Source: Leclercia adecarboxylata (GTDB taxonomy: Bacteria > Pseudomonadota > Gammaproteobacteria > Enterobacterales > Enterobacteriaceae). Taken from it: a stretch of DNA of 64,000 bases. Made by a program: the position numbers and the translations under genes. The notes under the pieces were generated by a model. The model worked only from the letters and a program-made list of their open reading frames with translations, did not search any database and had not been told where the DNA came from. The stretch spans positions 2,852,001 through 2,916,000 of the forward strand of contig LR590464.1 in assembly GCA_901472455.1 (NCBI GenBank). Reading direction: 5' to 3'. Shown here in pieces: positions 31,724 to 41,439 of this stretch. Position 1 is the stretch's first letter; each line of letters starts with the position of its first letter.

Positions 31724-31885
31724 TTAATCAACCTTTTGAAACCACCTTCTCCGCTTAGGTTTAGGTATACATGAAACGGCAGTTAGTCGTGTTCCACAGA
31801 TAGAACAAACTGCACCGTGAGGTAGGTTTAAGTCAGGTCTAAAGGTCGTGAAAAAAGAACTTCTCGCTTGAGCAAACCCAGGCAC
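31724..31885 (-). CDS. Possible 53-aa CxxC zinc-ribbon-like protein
   Basis: From GTG 31885 an open frame reads MPGFAQARSSFFTTFRPDLN, then LPHGAVCSICGTRLTAVSCI and a basic tail PKPKRRRWFQKVD-stop. CSICGTR is a knuckle-type cysteine pair and the codon pattern looks coding. A GGCCTC/GAGGCC hairpin follows at 31701-31716. No ribosome site stands out. Function unknown; could also be the end of a longer broken gene. Confidence 0.4.
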   Translation of the reverse strand: MPGFAQARSSFFTTFRPDLNLPHGAVCSICGTRLTAVSCIPKPKRRRWFQKVD

Positions 31886-32234
31886 CTAAAGTGGATGTTG
31901 GGGATAACCCCTCCGGCCGGATGAATTAAGCTTTTAAGGTACAGCAATTCCCTGTTGCTGCAATCAGAAATTTGGATGAATTTTGTAACGCAGTCAAATT
32001 ATCAAACCCCTTAATTACTGACATTTCCCCGATGTTAATAGCTTCCATTTCCGGAACGAAACGTACCTACTGAAATCTGTAAGGTCTGCTCTGAGCGAGG
32101 ATCGGACGATTTTGGCGTTAAGCAACGCACATGACAAACCACGAAGCGAGCAAATCCGGGCAATAATTTCGCGTGTCATTTCTACCCGGATTAAGCTGCG
32201 GGTTAACATAATAAGCGTAGCATGGACGACTTGA
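31886..32234 (+). other. Non-coding gap left of the VOC gene
   Basis: No convincing gene, RNA or repeat seen. Confidence 0.4.
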
Positions 32235-32630
32235 TTAACTTGCCTGCTGGCAGACGACTTCCAGATTATTACCGTCAGGATCAAAAACGTACGCTGCATA
32301 GTATTGTGAATGATAATGCTTACGAATTCCCGGTGCTCCGTTATCTTTCCCGCCCGCCAGAAGAGCCTGTTTCCAGAACTGATCCACAATGCTGCGCTTA
32401 TCAGTAGAAAAAGCCAGATGCAACGATGCACCGGTTTCCTCATTGTCATGCAGCCATAACCGGGGGTAGCCCTGCGGCCCAAGCCCGTAACGAAAACCGC
32501 CGGTTCGTGTTTTGGCTGGCTCCTGGGTAATAACCAGCCTGAAGCCTAATGGCTCAAGTGCCTGCTGATAGAAGCGCAGCGATAACGGCGCATTTTTCAC
32601 TGAAATTTCAAGATGGTCGATGGCAGACAT
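32235..32630 (-). CDS. VOC-family (glyoxalase/dioxygenase superfamily) protein
   Basis: Intact 131-aa single VOC module with two beta-alpha-beta-beta-beta repeats. It starts MSAIDHLEISVKN (His6 a likely metal ligand), with ASLHLAFST in the middle and YAAYVFDPDGNNLEVVCQ at the end (Glu ligand). Typical of metal-dependent enzymes of glyoxalase, dioxygenase or resistance type; substrate unknown. Next to a TetR gene and several SDR genes, consistent with detoxification of carbonyl compounds. Confidence 0.85.
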   Translation of the reverse strand: MSAIDHLEISVKNAPLSLRFYQQALEPLGFRLVITQEPAKTRTGGFRYGLGPQGYPRLWLHDNEETGASLHLAFSTDKRSIVDQFWKQALLAGGKDNGAPGIRKHYHSQYYAAYVFDPDGNNLEVVCQQAS

Positions 32631-32704
32631 AAAAACTCCCGTTATGTGTCAGGGTTCAGACTGAGTAACGCAGCAAAAGCTTGCCCGTTCATGCGGGCCC
32701 ACTT

Positions 32705-33249
32705 TTAACAGGCGGGGGACGTGATTAAGCCGGTGACCGCCGCAGCCGAAAATCCGCGCAGTGTGGTGACGACGAAATCGCCCAGTTCTTTCGCTCTTTC
32801 CGGTTCTGACTGGCGGATGTAATCTTCAATAAACAGTATTCCTGGTCTTGCATACTGGTTTTGCCAGTTCTCGCGCCTGTTCATCGTCAGCACGCATACC
32901 TTCTGCGACGAGGCATCCCCGCTGCAGCGGAGATTTCACGTACAGACGCGCGGCCGTGATAAATAATTCTTCAATAGCTTCGGCCAGAGAGCGTCCGGCG
33001 ATAAGGATCTTATCCGCCGGCAGGTTGCCTTCATCAACGTATCGCGCAAGGCACCGGCCAAACAGGCCTGCTTTACTGCCATAGGCGGCGTAAAGGCTTG
33101 GCGGATTAATATTTAATGCTTTTGTCAGTTCAGAAATACCAACAGCGTCATATCCTCTCTGATGAAACAGTGCCTGAGCTGTCTCAATCCCTGCTTCCCG
33201 GTCAAAATGCACGCCTGCGTGTCCTGACGTTATTTTCTGTCTCACTCAT
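32705..33249 (-). pseudogene. TetR-family repressor (frame breaks)
   Basis: The N-terminal HTH is visible: AQALFHQRGYDAVGISELTK ALNINPPSLYAAYGSKAGLF. A ligand domain follows (LQRGCLVAEGM... and FIEDYIRQSEPERAKELGDF). ATG 33249 (MSETENNVRTRRR) needs a one-base correction near 33205. A second break lies near 32860; the end is AAAVTGLITSPAC-stop. Divergent from the first SDR gene across a 142-bp gap with paired operators. Confidence 0.82.
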
Positions 33250-33304
33250 ATGCTCATTACCCGGCTGTGGCCCGTAAAAATATACGGCTATTTTACGCCC
33301 ATTA

Positions 33305-33368
33305 TTGTAGTGGTCGCTACAAATTAATGGTGACAGATTATCTGCTTCTGTTTATAGTGACCACTACA
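33305..33368. promoter_or_regulatory. Paired TetR operators between tetR-like gene and SDR
   Basis: TTGTAGTGGTCGCTACAA (33305-33322) and TATAGTGACCACTACA (33353-33368) share the core TGTAGTGGTC in inverted arrangement, ~30 bp apart, each partly palindromic. This is the usual design for autoregulation and control of the divergent gene. Confidence 0.7.
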
Positions 33369-33391
33369 TAAAATGAAGGAGGGGAGCGCAA

Positions 33392-34143
33392 ATGAACCAG
33401 CCACTTCAAAGGCAAAGTTGCCGTAGTTACTGGCGGAAGCAGTGGTATTGGCCTGGCTATAGCCAGACGCTTGATCGATGACGGTGCGGACGTGGTGATT
33501 ACTGGAAGAACCGCAGTAAAAACTGAATCGGGCAGTTATGGCGCTGGGAGAAAAAGCGAGTGGAGTTGTGACTGATGTCAGCAGTAGAGCAAGTCTTGAT
33601 GAACTTTACCAGCAGATCAAAACAGCAACTGGTCATATCGATATCCTGGTGGCAAATGCAGGGGGCGGTATTCATGCGCCTCTCGGTCAAATAAACTGAA
33701 CAGCAGATTGATGAACAGTTCGCGACCAACGTTAAAGGCGTGGTTCTGACTGTTCAGCAGGCGCTGCCTTTGCTTAGACAAGGCTCCAGCGTGGTCATCA
33801 TCGGTTCAACATCCTCCTTTGATCCCGGACCGGCAATGAGTATTTACGGTGCAACCAAAGCCGCAGTGCGCAACATGGTCAGGAGCTGGGTGGCAGAACT
33901 CCATGGTTCAGGCATTCGCCTCAACATCGTTAGTCCGGGGCCGACGAACACGCCTTCTCTACGGGCTGCTTTTTGGCGATAAGGCTGAAGAGGGACTTGC
34001 CTTCCTTACCGCGAAAAGCCCGCTGGGCCGTATCGGCGAGCCGGGAAGAAATTGCTGCCGCTGTGGCATTCCTGGCCAGTGATGATTCAGGCTATGTGAA
34101 CGGCATCGAGTTATTCGCTGACGGTGGCGCATCGCAAACCTAA
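33392..34143 (+). pseudogene. SDR-family oxidoreductase 1 (frame breaks)
   Basis: Classical short-chain dehydrogenase, ~247 aa when repaired. The cofactor motif TGGSSGIG, the NAGG strand (ILVANAGGG), the catalytic Ser region IIGSTSSFDPGP and YGATK (YxxxK) are all present. It ends DGGASQT-stop. Breaks near 33405, 33520, 33697, 33968 and 34045. ATG 33392 after AAGGAGGGG. Probably repressed by the divergent TetR protein. Confidence 0.85.
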
Positions 34144-34233
34144 CAGGCCCGGCCATAAACCTGCACGGTGGCACACAACCATCGTGTTCCTGTTGTATCT
34201 CGTTTTTTCCATGAAACAAAAGGAAACGCTATT

Positions 34234-34716
34234 ATGTATCCGCAAAATGAAAAAGATCTGGTCTCTGTTCTGCAGGTTGAGCGCGACATTACCTGTCTCA
34301 TCAACTCTTACCCTTATCTGCTCGACAGTGGAAAATTTAGTGAAGTTGCAGGACTTTTACGCCATGCCACGCTGGAGGTGCCCGGTCATCAGATTACGGG
34401 CAGGAATGAGATTGAGAGATTTCTGTCGTCGGGCATTCAGCTGCACCAGGACGGCACGCCTCGCACCTGGCACGCCGTCTCCAATATTCTGGTTGAGGGA
34501 AACCCCTTCAGCGGTGAAGCTTCAGCGACCAGTTATTTTACCGTTCATCAGGAACTGCCCGGCTTCCACCTGCAACCGATTTGCACTGGTCATTACAAAG
34601 ACCGCTTTGCACTCATCGGCGATGAATGGCAGTTCGTACACCGTGCCGTTGTGCCTCATCTGATAGGGGATATCCGGTTTCATGTCAGCGGTGCAAATGC
34701 AGAGGCAAATCTATGA
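34234..34716 (+). CDS. NTF2-like (SnoaL-type) protein
   Basis: Intact 160-aa protein. Its fold signature is an N-terminal helix region (VERDITCLINSYPYLLDSGK), EVPGHQITGRNEIERFL, and the later strands HAVSNILVEGNPFSG and GHYKDRFALIGDEWQFVHRA. NTF2-like members are small isomerase, dehydratase or hydroxylase-type enzymes or binding proteins. ATG 34234 after AAAGGAAA. Its stop overlaps the next SDR gene (ATGA), so it is translationally coupled and likely acts in the same pathway. Confidence 0.8.
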   Translation: MYPQNEKDLVSVLQVERDITCLINSYPYLLDSGKFSEVAGLLRHATLEVPGHQITGRNEIERFLSSGIQLHQDGTPRTWHAVSNILVEGNPFSGEASATSYFTVHQELPGFHLQPICTGHYKDRFALIGDEWQFVHRAVVPHLIGDIRFHVSGANAEANL

Positions 34717-35453
34717 CTGCGAAAACATCGGATAACCGTACGGCACTGATTACGGGAGCCAATAAAGGCATTGGACTGGCGATCGCAAAAGGACTGGCAC
34801 GGCAGGGATTTCGTGTCTGGATCACAGCGCGCGATCGGCGACGCGGCGAAGAAGCTGTTCAGCAACTAAAGGCAGAAGGACTCACTGTCCAGCTACTGAT
34901 AATGGATGTAACTGACGACGCAAGTGTACAGCAGGCAGCGGCAATATTATCGGCAGTCACCGACAGGCTGGACGTACTGATCAATAACGCAGGCGTGTTG
35001 CTTGATGCCTCAGCTACGCCGAGCCAGACACGTTTATCAGACATGAAAAACACGTTTGAGGTTAATTTCTTCGGTCCGGTACGGGTAACCCAGGCGTTTC
35101 TTCCCCTGCTTCAAACAGCAGAAAATGCCAGTGTTATCATGTTGGGAAGTGGTCTGGGATCTCTTGCTCTGATTACTGATGAGGCATCAATTTACTCAAC
35201 CGTAAACCTGCTCAGCTATAGTGCCTCAAAAGTGGCGCTCAGTGCGGCCACGGTGTGTTTTGCCAAAGAGTTAGCCGAACAGGGCATTAAGATCAATGTC
35301 GTCGAGCCGGGTAACGTCAAAACCGATCTCAATAGCAATACCGGTGCGCTTACACCGGAACAGGGGGCGATGCCGGTTATCAGGCTAGCACTGGCAGAAG
35401 GACATGGCCCGACAGGAAAATTCTTTGGCCCGGAAGGCCGACAACCCTGGTAA
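34713..35453 (+). CDS. SDR-family oxidoreductase 2
   Basis: Intact 246-aa NAD(P)-dependent short-chain dehydrogenase: TGANKGIG cofactor loop, DVTDD, LINNAGVLLD, the catalytic Ser in IMLGSGLGSL, YSASK (YxxxK) and EPGNVKTDL. Resembles carbonyl-reductase-type SDRs with NADPH preference (Arg in ITARDRRRGE). Starts inside the end of the NTF2-like gene (ATGA overlap). Substrate unknown. Confidence 0.9.
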   Translation: MTAKTSDNRTALITGANKGIGLAIAKGLARQGFRVWITARDRRRGEEAVQQLKAEGLTVQLLIMDVTDDASVQQAAAILSAVTDRLDVLINNAGVLLDASATPSQTRLSDMKNTFEVNFFGPVRVTQAFLPLLQTAENASVIMLGSGLGSLALITDEASIYSTVNLLSYSASKVALSAATVCFAKELAEQGIKINVVEPGNVKTDLNSNTGALTPEQGAMPVIRLALAEGHGPTGKFFGPEGRQPW

Positions 35454-35509
35454 TTCATTTTCACAAGCTCCTTCCGGAAAAAACGGACGGAGCTTGTATT
35501 TCCTTCTTT

Positions 35510-36505
35510 TCAGCGCAGAGCTTCAGATGTCGCAATCCGGGTATCGGCGATGGTTTCGGCAAAGTGTTTGCCGAATAGCGCCGCCGGTGTCTGGAATCCC
35601 GGACGATATTCTCCCGCCAGCACTCTGCGCCCGGCTTCGGCAGCCGCCAGCGCAGTGAAGCTATATCCATTCACCGCATCCAGCAGCATATGCAGGGTCT
35701 CGCCATCTGCATTTAGCACTTCCGCAACGGCTTTATAACGACTGGCCTCACGTTCCTGAGCTGTCGGGCCATCGGGCAGTTCAGCCAAATTGCCCTGCGG
35801 AAAACCCTCACCGGAAATATGTACGAAGGTTTTGATATCAGGAATGCCAGTCGCTTTCCAGACGGTAATTACATCAGGAAGCGTCACAGGAAAACAGGCC
35901 TGCAGACCGTTGCCAAAATCGAAGCCCCGCAGCTCACCTGACTCGCTCTGCATCAGCTGGCCGTTACGGCGAATCAGGCACTGGGTTGATAAATTCTCAG
36001 CTGCGCTTACCGCAGAGCCGCGAGACATCGTGCCGGTGATATGCAGCGCCAGTGAGATACTGGCCGGGTTTTTGACCCGCGTGGCCGCGTGAGCTGCGAG
36101 GCATCCCAGCATTGCTACGCTCCCGCCACAGCCAGGAAGCAGCATAACGCCCGCTGAAGAAGCGGCTTCATCGAGGATTTCTGCAAGCTGGTAACTGTCC
36201 AGTTCGGCAGCTACATCAAGGTAGTGTACCTTCTGGCGGATTGCTGCCTCCATTAACGGCCGTGCGGTATGCAAAAACGGACCGGCACAATTTATGACAG
36301 CGTCAATATCCTCTAAGCCACCATCAATGGTATCAGGATTATCCAGCCTGAAAGCCCGGAAAGGGACATCCAGAACAGACGACATCGCTGCCAGTTTTTC
36401 CCGATCGCGCCCGGCAATAATTATCTGCAGGCTGGCTTCCAGCGCATGTTGTACGATCATACTGCCGGTATAGCCTGTCGCACCGTAAATCATGAGTTTT
36501 TTCAT
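35510..36505 (-). CDS. Saccharopine dehydrogenase-like NAD(P)-binding protein
   Basis: Intact 331-aa protein with an N-terminal Rossmann fold (MIYGATGYTGSMIVQHALE; IAGRDREKL), the segment VINCAGPFLHTARPLMEAAI and HYLDVAAELD, typical of the saccharopine-dehydrogenase-like/trans-acting enoyl-reductase group. Probably an oxidoreductase; substrate unknown. Convergent with the SDR 2 gene, and heads away from the VOC/SDR 3 pair in the same orientation. Confidence 0.85.
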   Translation of the reverse strand: MKKLMIYGATGYTGSMIVQHALEASLQIIIAGRDREKLAAMSSVLDVPFRAFRLDNPDTIDGGLEDIDAVINCAGPFLHTARPLMEAAIRQKVHYLDVAAELDSYQLAEILDEAASSAGVMLLPGCGGSVAMLGCLAAHAATRVKNPASISLALHITGTMSRGSAVSAAENLSTQCLIRRNGQLMQSESGELRGFDFGNGLQACFPVTLPDVITVWKATGIPDIKTFVHISGEGFPQGNLAELPDGPTAQEREASRYKAVAEVLNADGETLHMLLDAVNGYSFTALAAAEAGRRVLAGEYRPGFQTPAALFGKHFAETIADTRIATSEALR

Positions 36506-36599
36506 ATAGAAATAGCATTCTTAAAGCGGAATGATTAAGGTCGGCATTAGTGGGTTTGCACCCACATAAAATTTTTTTCTGGCCAGCACCACCCTGTTA

Positions 36600-37001
36600 T
36601 TAGCGCCCGTGCTGCCAGCTTTTATAAACAAACTCCAGGCTGTATCCATCCGGATCTCTGACCTGGGCGGCGTAATAGCGCGGGTCATAATGAAGTTGTG
36701 CTCCTGGCGGATGAATTTCTGTTGCTCCCGCCGCGATTGCTTCTGCATAAGCCTGGTTAACCATCGTTTCAGAATCCGCCGCGAACCCCACATGAACGGC
36801 CTGTGGACATGGCATTCCTGGCCTGAGCCAGAAAAATACGCGGCCACTGGCTCCAAATCCCTTAAGATCGGGATGGCCTGACGGGCCATCGCTGCCGTCA
36901 TAATCGTGGCGGTTGATGATGCCGAGAAGAGGAAGCACGCGTTCATAGAAGGTAATTGAGCGCTCGGTATCGCTTACGGTAATAAAGATATGGTCCAGCA
37001 T
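36600..37001 (-). CDS. VOC-family protein 2
   Basis: Intact 133-aa glyoxalase-superfamily module: MLDHIFITVSDTERSITFYE (His4 a likely ligand), the middle AVHVGFAADSE and AAQVRDPDGYSLEFVYKSW (Glu ligand). Only 14 bp from the SDR 3 gene, so co-transcribed. Substrate unknown. Confidence 0.87.
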   Translation of the reverse strand: MLDHIFITVSDTERSITFYERVLPLLGIINRHDYDGSDGPSGHPDLKGFGASGRVFFWLRPGMPCPQAVHVGFAADSETMVNQAYAEAIAAGATEIHPPGAQLHYDPRYYAAQVRDPDGYSLEFVYKSWQHGR

Positions 37002-37015
37002 AAAAAGCTCCGTTG

Positions 37016-37759
37016 TCAGATGTTATAACCGCCCGCGACTTCGATCGTCTGTGCATTAATCCAGCCGCCATCGGCTGCCAGTAATCCGGCGATAACACGG
37101 GCAACTTCATCAGGTTCACCAATTCGTCCAAGTGCCGTTTGTCCGGCGAGCAATGCTTCAAACTCATCACTTAGGCCCCCTCCCAGTTCAGTACGGATCG
37201 GGCCTGGCGATACGGCGTTTACCCTAATCCCCCGTTCACCAAACTCTTTGGCCATATAACGTGTCAGCACCTCGAGGCCACCCTTAAAAGTGGCGTAAGG
37301 TGCCACACCAGCGGTCGCCACGCGGGTGGTGGCACTGGTGAGATTAACAATAGCGGCATCCCGCTGAAGAAGTGGAAGCAGCGTCTGAGTTAGAAAGAAG
37401 GGGCCCTTCAGATGCACATTCATTAAGCTGTCAAACTGCGCTTCAGTCACGGTTTCAATGGGGTTATACAAACCATATCCTGCATTGTTTACCAGCCCGT
37501 TCAGTCCCCTGGCGCCCCAGTGTGTCTCCATTGTCATAGCCAGTTGTGAACGAAAAGTACTGAAACTGCCGACATCCTCTAAATCCAGCCGCAATGCTAA
37601 AGCGCGTCCCCCCTCGTTTTTGATCCGCTTAACAACCTGGCTGGCCGCTTCCGGCTGGCTATTCCAGGTGAGAATCACGCCGTAGCCGCGATGCGCACAT
37701 TCAATCGCCGTACTGGCTCCGATGCCGCGGCTTCCGCCGGTAATCAAGACATGTTTCAT
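37016..37759 (-). CDS. SDR-family oxidoreductase 3
   Basis: Intact 247-aa short-chain dehydrogenase similar to 3-oxoacyl-ACP-reductase-like SDRs: TGGSRGIGAS, LVNNAGYG, catalytic NLTSATTR, YATFK (YxxxK), VSPGPIRTEL, and the end EVAGGYNI. ATG 37759 is preferred over an upstream start because MKHVLITGG is the family start. Divergent from the AraC-type gene, which is probably its regulator. Confidence 0.9.
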   Translation of the reverse strand: MKHVLITGGSRGIGASTAIECAHRGYGVILTWNSQPEAASQVVKRIKNEGGRALALRLDLEDVGSFSTFRSQLAMTMETHWGARGLNGLVNNAGYGLYNPIETVTEAQFDSLMNVHLKGPFFLTQTLLPLLQRDAAIVNLTSATTRVATAGVAPYATFKGGLEVLTRYMAKEFGERGIRVNAVSPGPIRTELGGGLSDEFEALLAGQTALGRIGEPDEVARVIAGLLAADGGWINAQTIEVAGGYNI

Positions 37760-37895
37760 AAAAGCTCCTGACAGAATGGATGACGAGTTCAAGATTACGC
37801 ACAGCACCAGGCTCTGGCTCCTGTAATCCTCTCTGACATTTGCCTAATCCTGCTTTAATCTTGTTGCCTGTCCCGTGCCGTGTTATTTAACGAAG

Positions 37896-38784
37896 ATGCA
37901 AAAACAATTAACTGAACTGCGACTGCTGGCTTCCGGAGCCGGAAACAAGGCCACAGAAACCGGTATACCGCGTGTCGCAATGGTGCAGGGAGAAATTCCT
38001 GAACACAGACTTTCAGCGGTATATGAACCGATGATTAACCTGATCCTGACTGGCTCCAAGAGCATGACGGTTGGGAATAAAACCTGGCAGTATGACCCTG
38101 CCACCTACTTTGTGATGTCGGTTGATTTGCCCGCCGTGGGTAAGGTCTGTGCAGATGAGAAAACCGGCGCGCCGTATCTTGCTGTGAGCCTGACGCCGAA
38201 GCCGGAAATTATTGCTGAACTGCTGGATGACATGCCGGCTGTTGGCAAGATGCATCTTTACCATGCGGGATTTTCTGTGGCTCCGGTTACGTCTGAATTG
38301 CTGGATGCATGGCTGAGGATGCTGCGATTAATCAACAAGCCTGAGGAGATATCTGCTCTGGCACCGGCCTATGAGCGTGAAATTTTATTCCGGGTGTTGC
38401 AGGGGCCGCTTGGCTGGATGCTGCGTAATATCGCCACGCCGGAATCGCATCTTTTCCCGGATTTATAGGGTAATTAACTGGTTGAAGCTCAACTACATGC
38501 AGGCCGTGCGGGTGGAAGAATTGGCAGCGATGGCCGCGCTGAGCGTTTCGGCATTTCATCGTCATTTTCAGGCTATAACGGCGCTCAGCCCCATGCAGTA
38601 TCAGAAACGGGTGCGGCTCATGCAGGCACGGCTGAGATTAGCCACTACCGGTGATAGCATTACTGCCATAGCGCATTCTGTTGGTTATCAAAGTCATACT
38701 CAGTTCAGTCGCGAATATGCGCGCCATTTTGGTCTTTCTCCCTCATCAGATTTGAAAAATATTTTGTTAACCAAGAACGCATAG
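37896..38784 (+). pseudogene. AraC-family regulator with AraC_N (YqhC-like) domain (one frame break)
   Basis: The N-terminal AraC_N-type domain is visible in PRVAMVQGEIPEHRLSAVYE and PMINLILTGSKSMTVGNKTW. One base change at ~38466 (after PESHLFPDL) shifts into the frame with both HTHs (VEELAAMAALSVSAFHRHFQ and ITAIAHSVGYQSHTQFSREY). Repaired length ~296 aa. YqhC-type regulators answer to aldehydes and control neighbouring reductases, which fits the divergent SDR-VOC pair. Confidence 0.82.
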
Positions 38785-38840
38785 GCTGTGAGTTATGTCC
38801 GCTCCTGGCACAAAACGGACTGTCATTGTCAGGCATTTTG

Positions 38841-38990
38841 TCAGTGGTCAGTTAATCCAGTCTCCCGGCGAGAGGCCAGGCAACAGCTCAAACGCCCTAA
38901 TATGATAGTTACCACCACGATGCCAGCACCGATGGTATGCCCGGCGATCGCCGGGCCGTTCAGACCAATCGGCGTCCAGCGTCGGTATTC
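38841..38990 (-). pseudogene. C-terminal remnant of a membrane protein
   Basis: Minus-strand frame RWTPIGLNGPAIAGHTIGAG followed by IVVVTIILGRLSCCLASRRE and a stop: looks like the last membrane helix and tail of a transporter. Preceded at 38797-38812 by another GTCCGCTCCTGGCAC repeat. No start. Confidence 0.3.
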
Positions 38991-39008
38991 AAAAATGCTC
39001 AGTTATTA

Positions 39009-40010
39009 CTAATGCCGAAACTGCAGCGTTGCGGGCAGGTAGCGTTGTAGCGTTTCGGGCGTATCGCCCTCGATCAGCTGGCTTATCAGATCGTAGCAGT
39101 GCCAGGCCAGCTGGCGATTATCCTGCTGGACGGTGTCGATACGCAGCGACAGCGAATCATAAAGATAGTGATCATCAAAGCTCGTCAGATGAATATCGTA
39201 GTCGAGTAAATGGTGCTGGCTCATATAGCGCAGAACCCCTTCGAGCAGCCCGCAGGCGGCGGTGAACAGCGCCTTAGGCGGCCGCCCAAGGCGCGCGCAG
39301 AGTGCGGAGAACATCTCATAGCCGGAACTGGGGTGGTAGTTGCCGTTGATCACCCATTCCGGGCGCAGGGCAATACCCGCCTGAGCCAAACCCTGCGTGA
39401 ACCCGGTCAGACGATCGCGGGAGGGCGACAGACGCGGCTGACCGCCTAAAAACCAGAACTCATCGCTATGCTGAGGCGCGATGCGGGAAATCAGTTCCGC
39501 CGTTGGGCTAATCGAATCGGTCATTACCAGCGGCAGCGTGCTTTCATTAGGGCAGCGGTCAAACAGCACCACTGGCAGCTGTTGGCTGAGCTTGAGATAG
39601 TCGGCATCGCTGTGCATACAGGAAGCGACGATCATCCCGTCGACCTGGCGGGCAATCATGTTATTGACCACCACGCTCTCCTGAGCAGGGTTTTCGTCAG
39701 TACAAGAGATCAACAGCTGGACGCCCGCCTCGCGGCACAGCATCTCCAGCTCATGGGCAAAAACCGCAAAGCCGTGGTTGGTGATCTCCGGCACCACCAG
39801 TCCGATGGTGTGGCTGCGGTTGTCGCGCAGCGAGCGGGCATGAATGCTTGGCTGATAGTGCTGCTTACGGGCAATGGACAGTACGCGCTCACGCGTTTCC
39901 TGCGCCACGCGCAGCTCCTTGCCACGACCGTTCAGTACCAGGCTGGCGGTCGCTTTGGAGACGCCAGCCTGTTCGGCGATATCTTTAATAGTTACGCGTT
40001 TGGTTTTCAT
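39009..40010 (-). CDS. scrR: ScrR, LacI-family repressor of sucrose utilisation
   Basis: Intact 333-aa repressor: [23 protein letters not shown] (residues ~6-25), hinge, and a periplasmic-binding-type effector domain responding to fructose or fructose 1-phosphate. ATG 40010 ([10 protein letters not shown]). Last gene of the scrKYABR cluster, 29 bp after scrB. Its likely operators (CTAAACCGGTTTAG) lie before scrY and scrK. Confidence 0.95.
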   Translation of the reverse strand: MKTKRVTIKDIAEQAGVSKATASLVLNGRGKELRVAQETRERVLSIARKQHYQPSIHARSLRDNRSHTIGLVVPEITNHGFAVFAHELEMLCREAGVQLLISCTDENPAQESVVVNNMIARQVDGMIVASCMHSDADYLKLSQQLPVVLFDRCPNESTLPLVMTDSISPTAELISRIAPQHSDEFWFLGGQPRLSPSRDRLTGFTQGLAQAGIALRPEWVINGNYHPSSGYEMFSALCARLGRPPKALFTAACGLLEGVLRYMSQHHLLDYDIHLTSFDDHYLYDSLSLRIDTVQQDNRQLAWHCYDLISQLIEGDTPETLQRYLPATLQFRH

Positions 40011-40039
40011 TACGACGCCATGAGCCTGAAGCAAAACGC

Positions 40040-41439
40040 TTATTCTACCATGCAAGTTCGCAGCGGCCAGTAGCAGAATGCGTCCGGCGTGATGCCGGAG
40101 AATGTTAGCTGACCGGAACAGGCCGGGAAGTAGCGGCTGCTCATCACCCCTTCACCGCCGTTGATGAAAATCTCCACGCTGGACTGGTCGATGAAAATAC
40201 GCAGCGAGCGGACGTTTCCGCGCCAGTAACGATAATGCATCTCGTCGCTGGCGAGACTGCGTCGGGCCAGGCGGAGTCCGCTGGCATCGCGCTCAAGGAT
40301 TAATACGCCGCCAAAATCGAGGCTCAACATATCGTCCCCGCGGGTTTGCAGATCGATTTCCATCGGTGCCAGCGGCAGGGCGTTCCCCAAACAGCCGTGT
40401 GCTTCACCACGCAGGGCGCTCAGTTCCCGTAGCGGATGCTGGTAGAGCTGACCGTCAATAAACTCCAGCTCACGCAGGCAGGTCATCTGATGGATCCAGC
40501 CGTTGTTGAGGGTCGGCTGAAGCATCTCTTCGCCCTCCGGCACGCCCATCCAGCCGACCAGCAGACGACGGCCATCACTGGTAAGCATGGTTTGCGGGGC
40601 GTAGAACTCAAAGCCGGCGTCCAGTTCGTGCAGTTCGCCGTGGCTGAAAGCGCCAGCAGCGTAATCAAACTCGCCCGCCATCCATACTGCCGGATAGGTG
40701 TTCAGGTAGCACTCTTCCTCGCGGGCAATCCCCTGCGGACAGCAGATTAGAATATGCTGGTCGCCGAGTGGAAAAAGATCCGGGCACTCCCACATATAGC
40801 CGACGTCGTCGAGGCCATTGATACCGTGGCCGGCGATTTCACCCATACTCGTCCACTGATGGAGATCCGCAGAGCTGAACAGCAGCACCTTGCCGCGCTT
40901 TTGCCGATCCTGCGCGCCCAGCACCATGTACCACAGGTCTTCGTGTCGCCAGACTTTTGGGTCGCGCACGTGGCCGGTGTAGCCCTCCGGCAGCGGCAGC
41001 ACCGGGCCGATTTTGCGGAAGGTGCCGTCAGCGTTTTTCGTTGCCAGGCATTGCCAGGCGGTTCGCCCTCCGTCGGCAAACTTCACGTTGCCGGTATAGC
41101 ACAGGGTAAGCGTACCGTTGTTATCCACCGCGCTGCCAGAGTAGCAGCCGTTACGGTCATACTCTTCGTCCGGCATCAGCGCAATGGGCTCATGCTGCCA
41201 GTGCAGCAGATCGGGGGAGCTCCAGTGCGCCCAGCACTTAAACGTATGATCGCAGGCGAGCGGGTTCCACTGATAAAACAGGTGATAGCGTCCGGCAAAT
41301 TCGACAAAGCCGTTGGGGTCGTTCATCAGCCCGGTGACCGGCGCAAGGTGCCAGCGCGGATAGTGGCTATCGGCCAGCGCGCGTGGCTGGCCTGCATTAC
41401 GGCCTGCAAAATCGCAGGCAGTCGTGATGGAAGTGACAT
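40040..41439 (-). pseudogene. scrB: ScrB, sucrose-6-phosphate hydrolase (one frame break near the N-terminus)
   Basis: GH32 invertase that splits sucrose 6-phosphate into glucose 6-phosphate and fructose. Catalytic motifs: LMNDPNG (nucleophile Asp), HVRDPKVW (RDP) and YMWECPDLF (EC acid/base). ATG 41439 (MSLPSRLPAILQAVMQ) overlaps the scrA stop by one base. One missing G at ~41395 breaks the frame, after which 428 residues are open. Repaired length 466 aa, equal to the enterobacterial ScrB. Confidence 0.95.
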
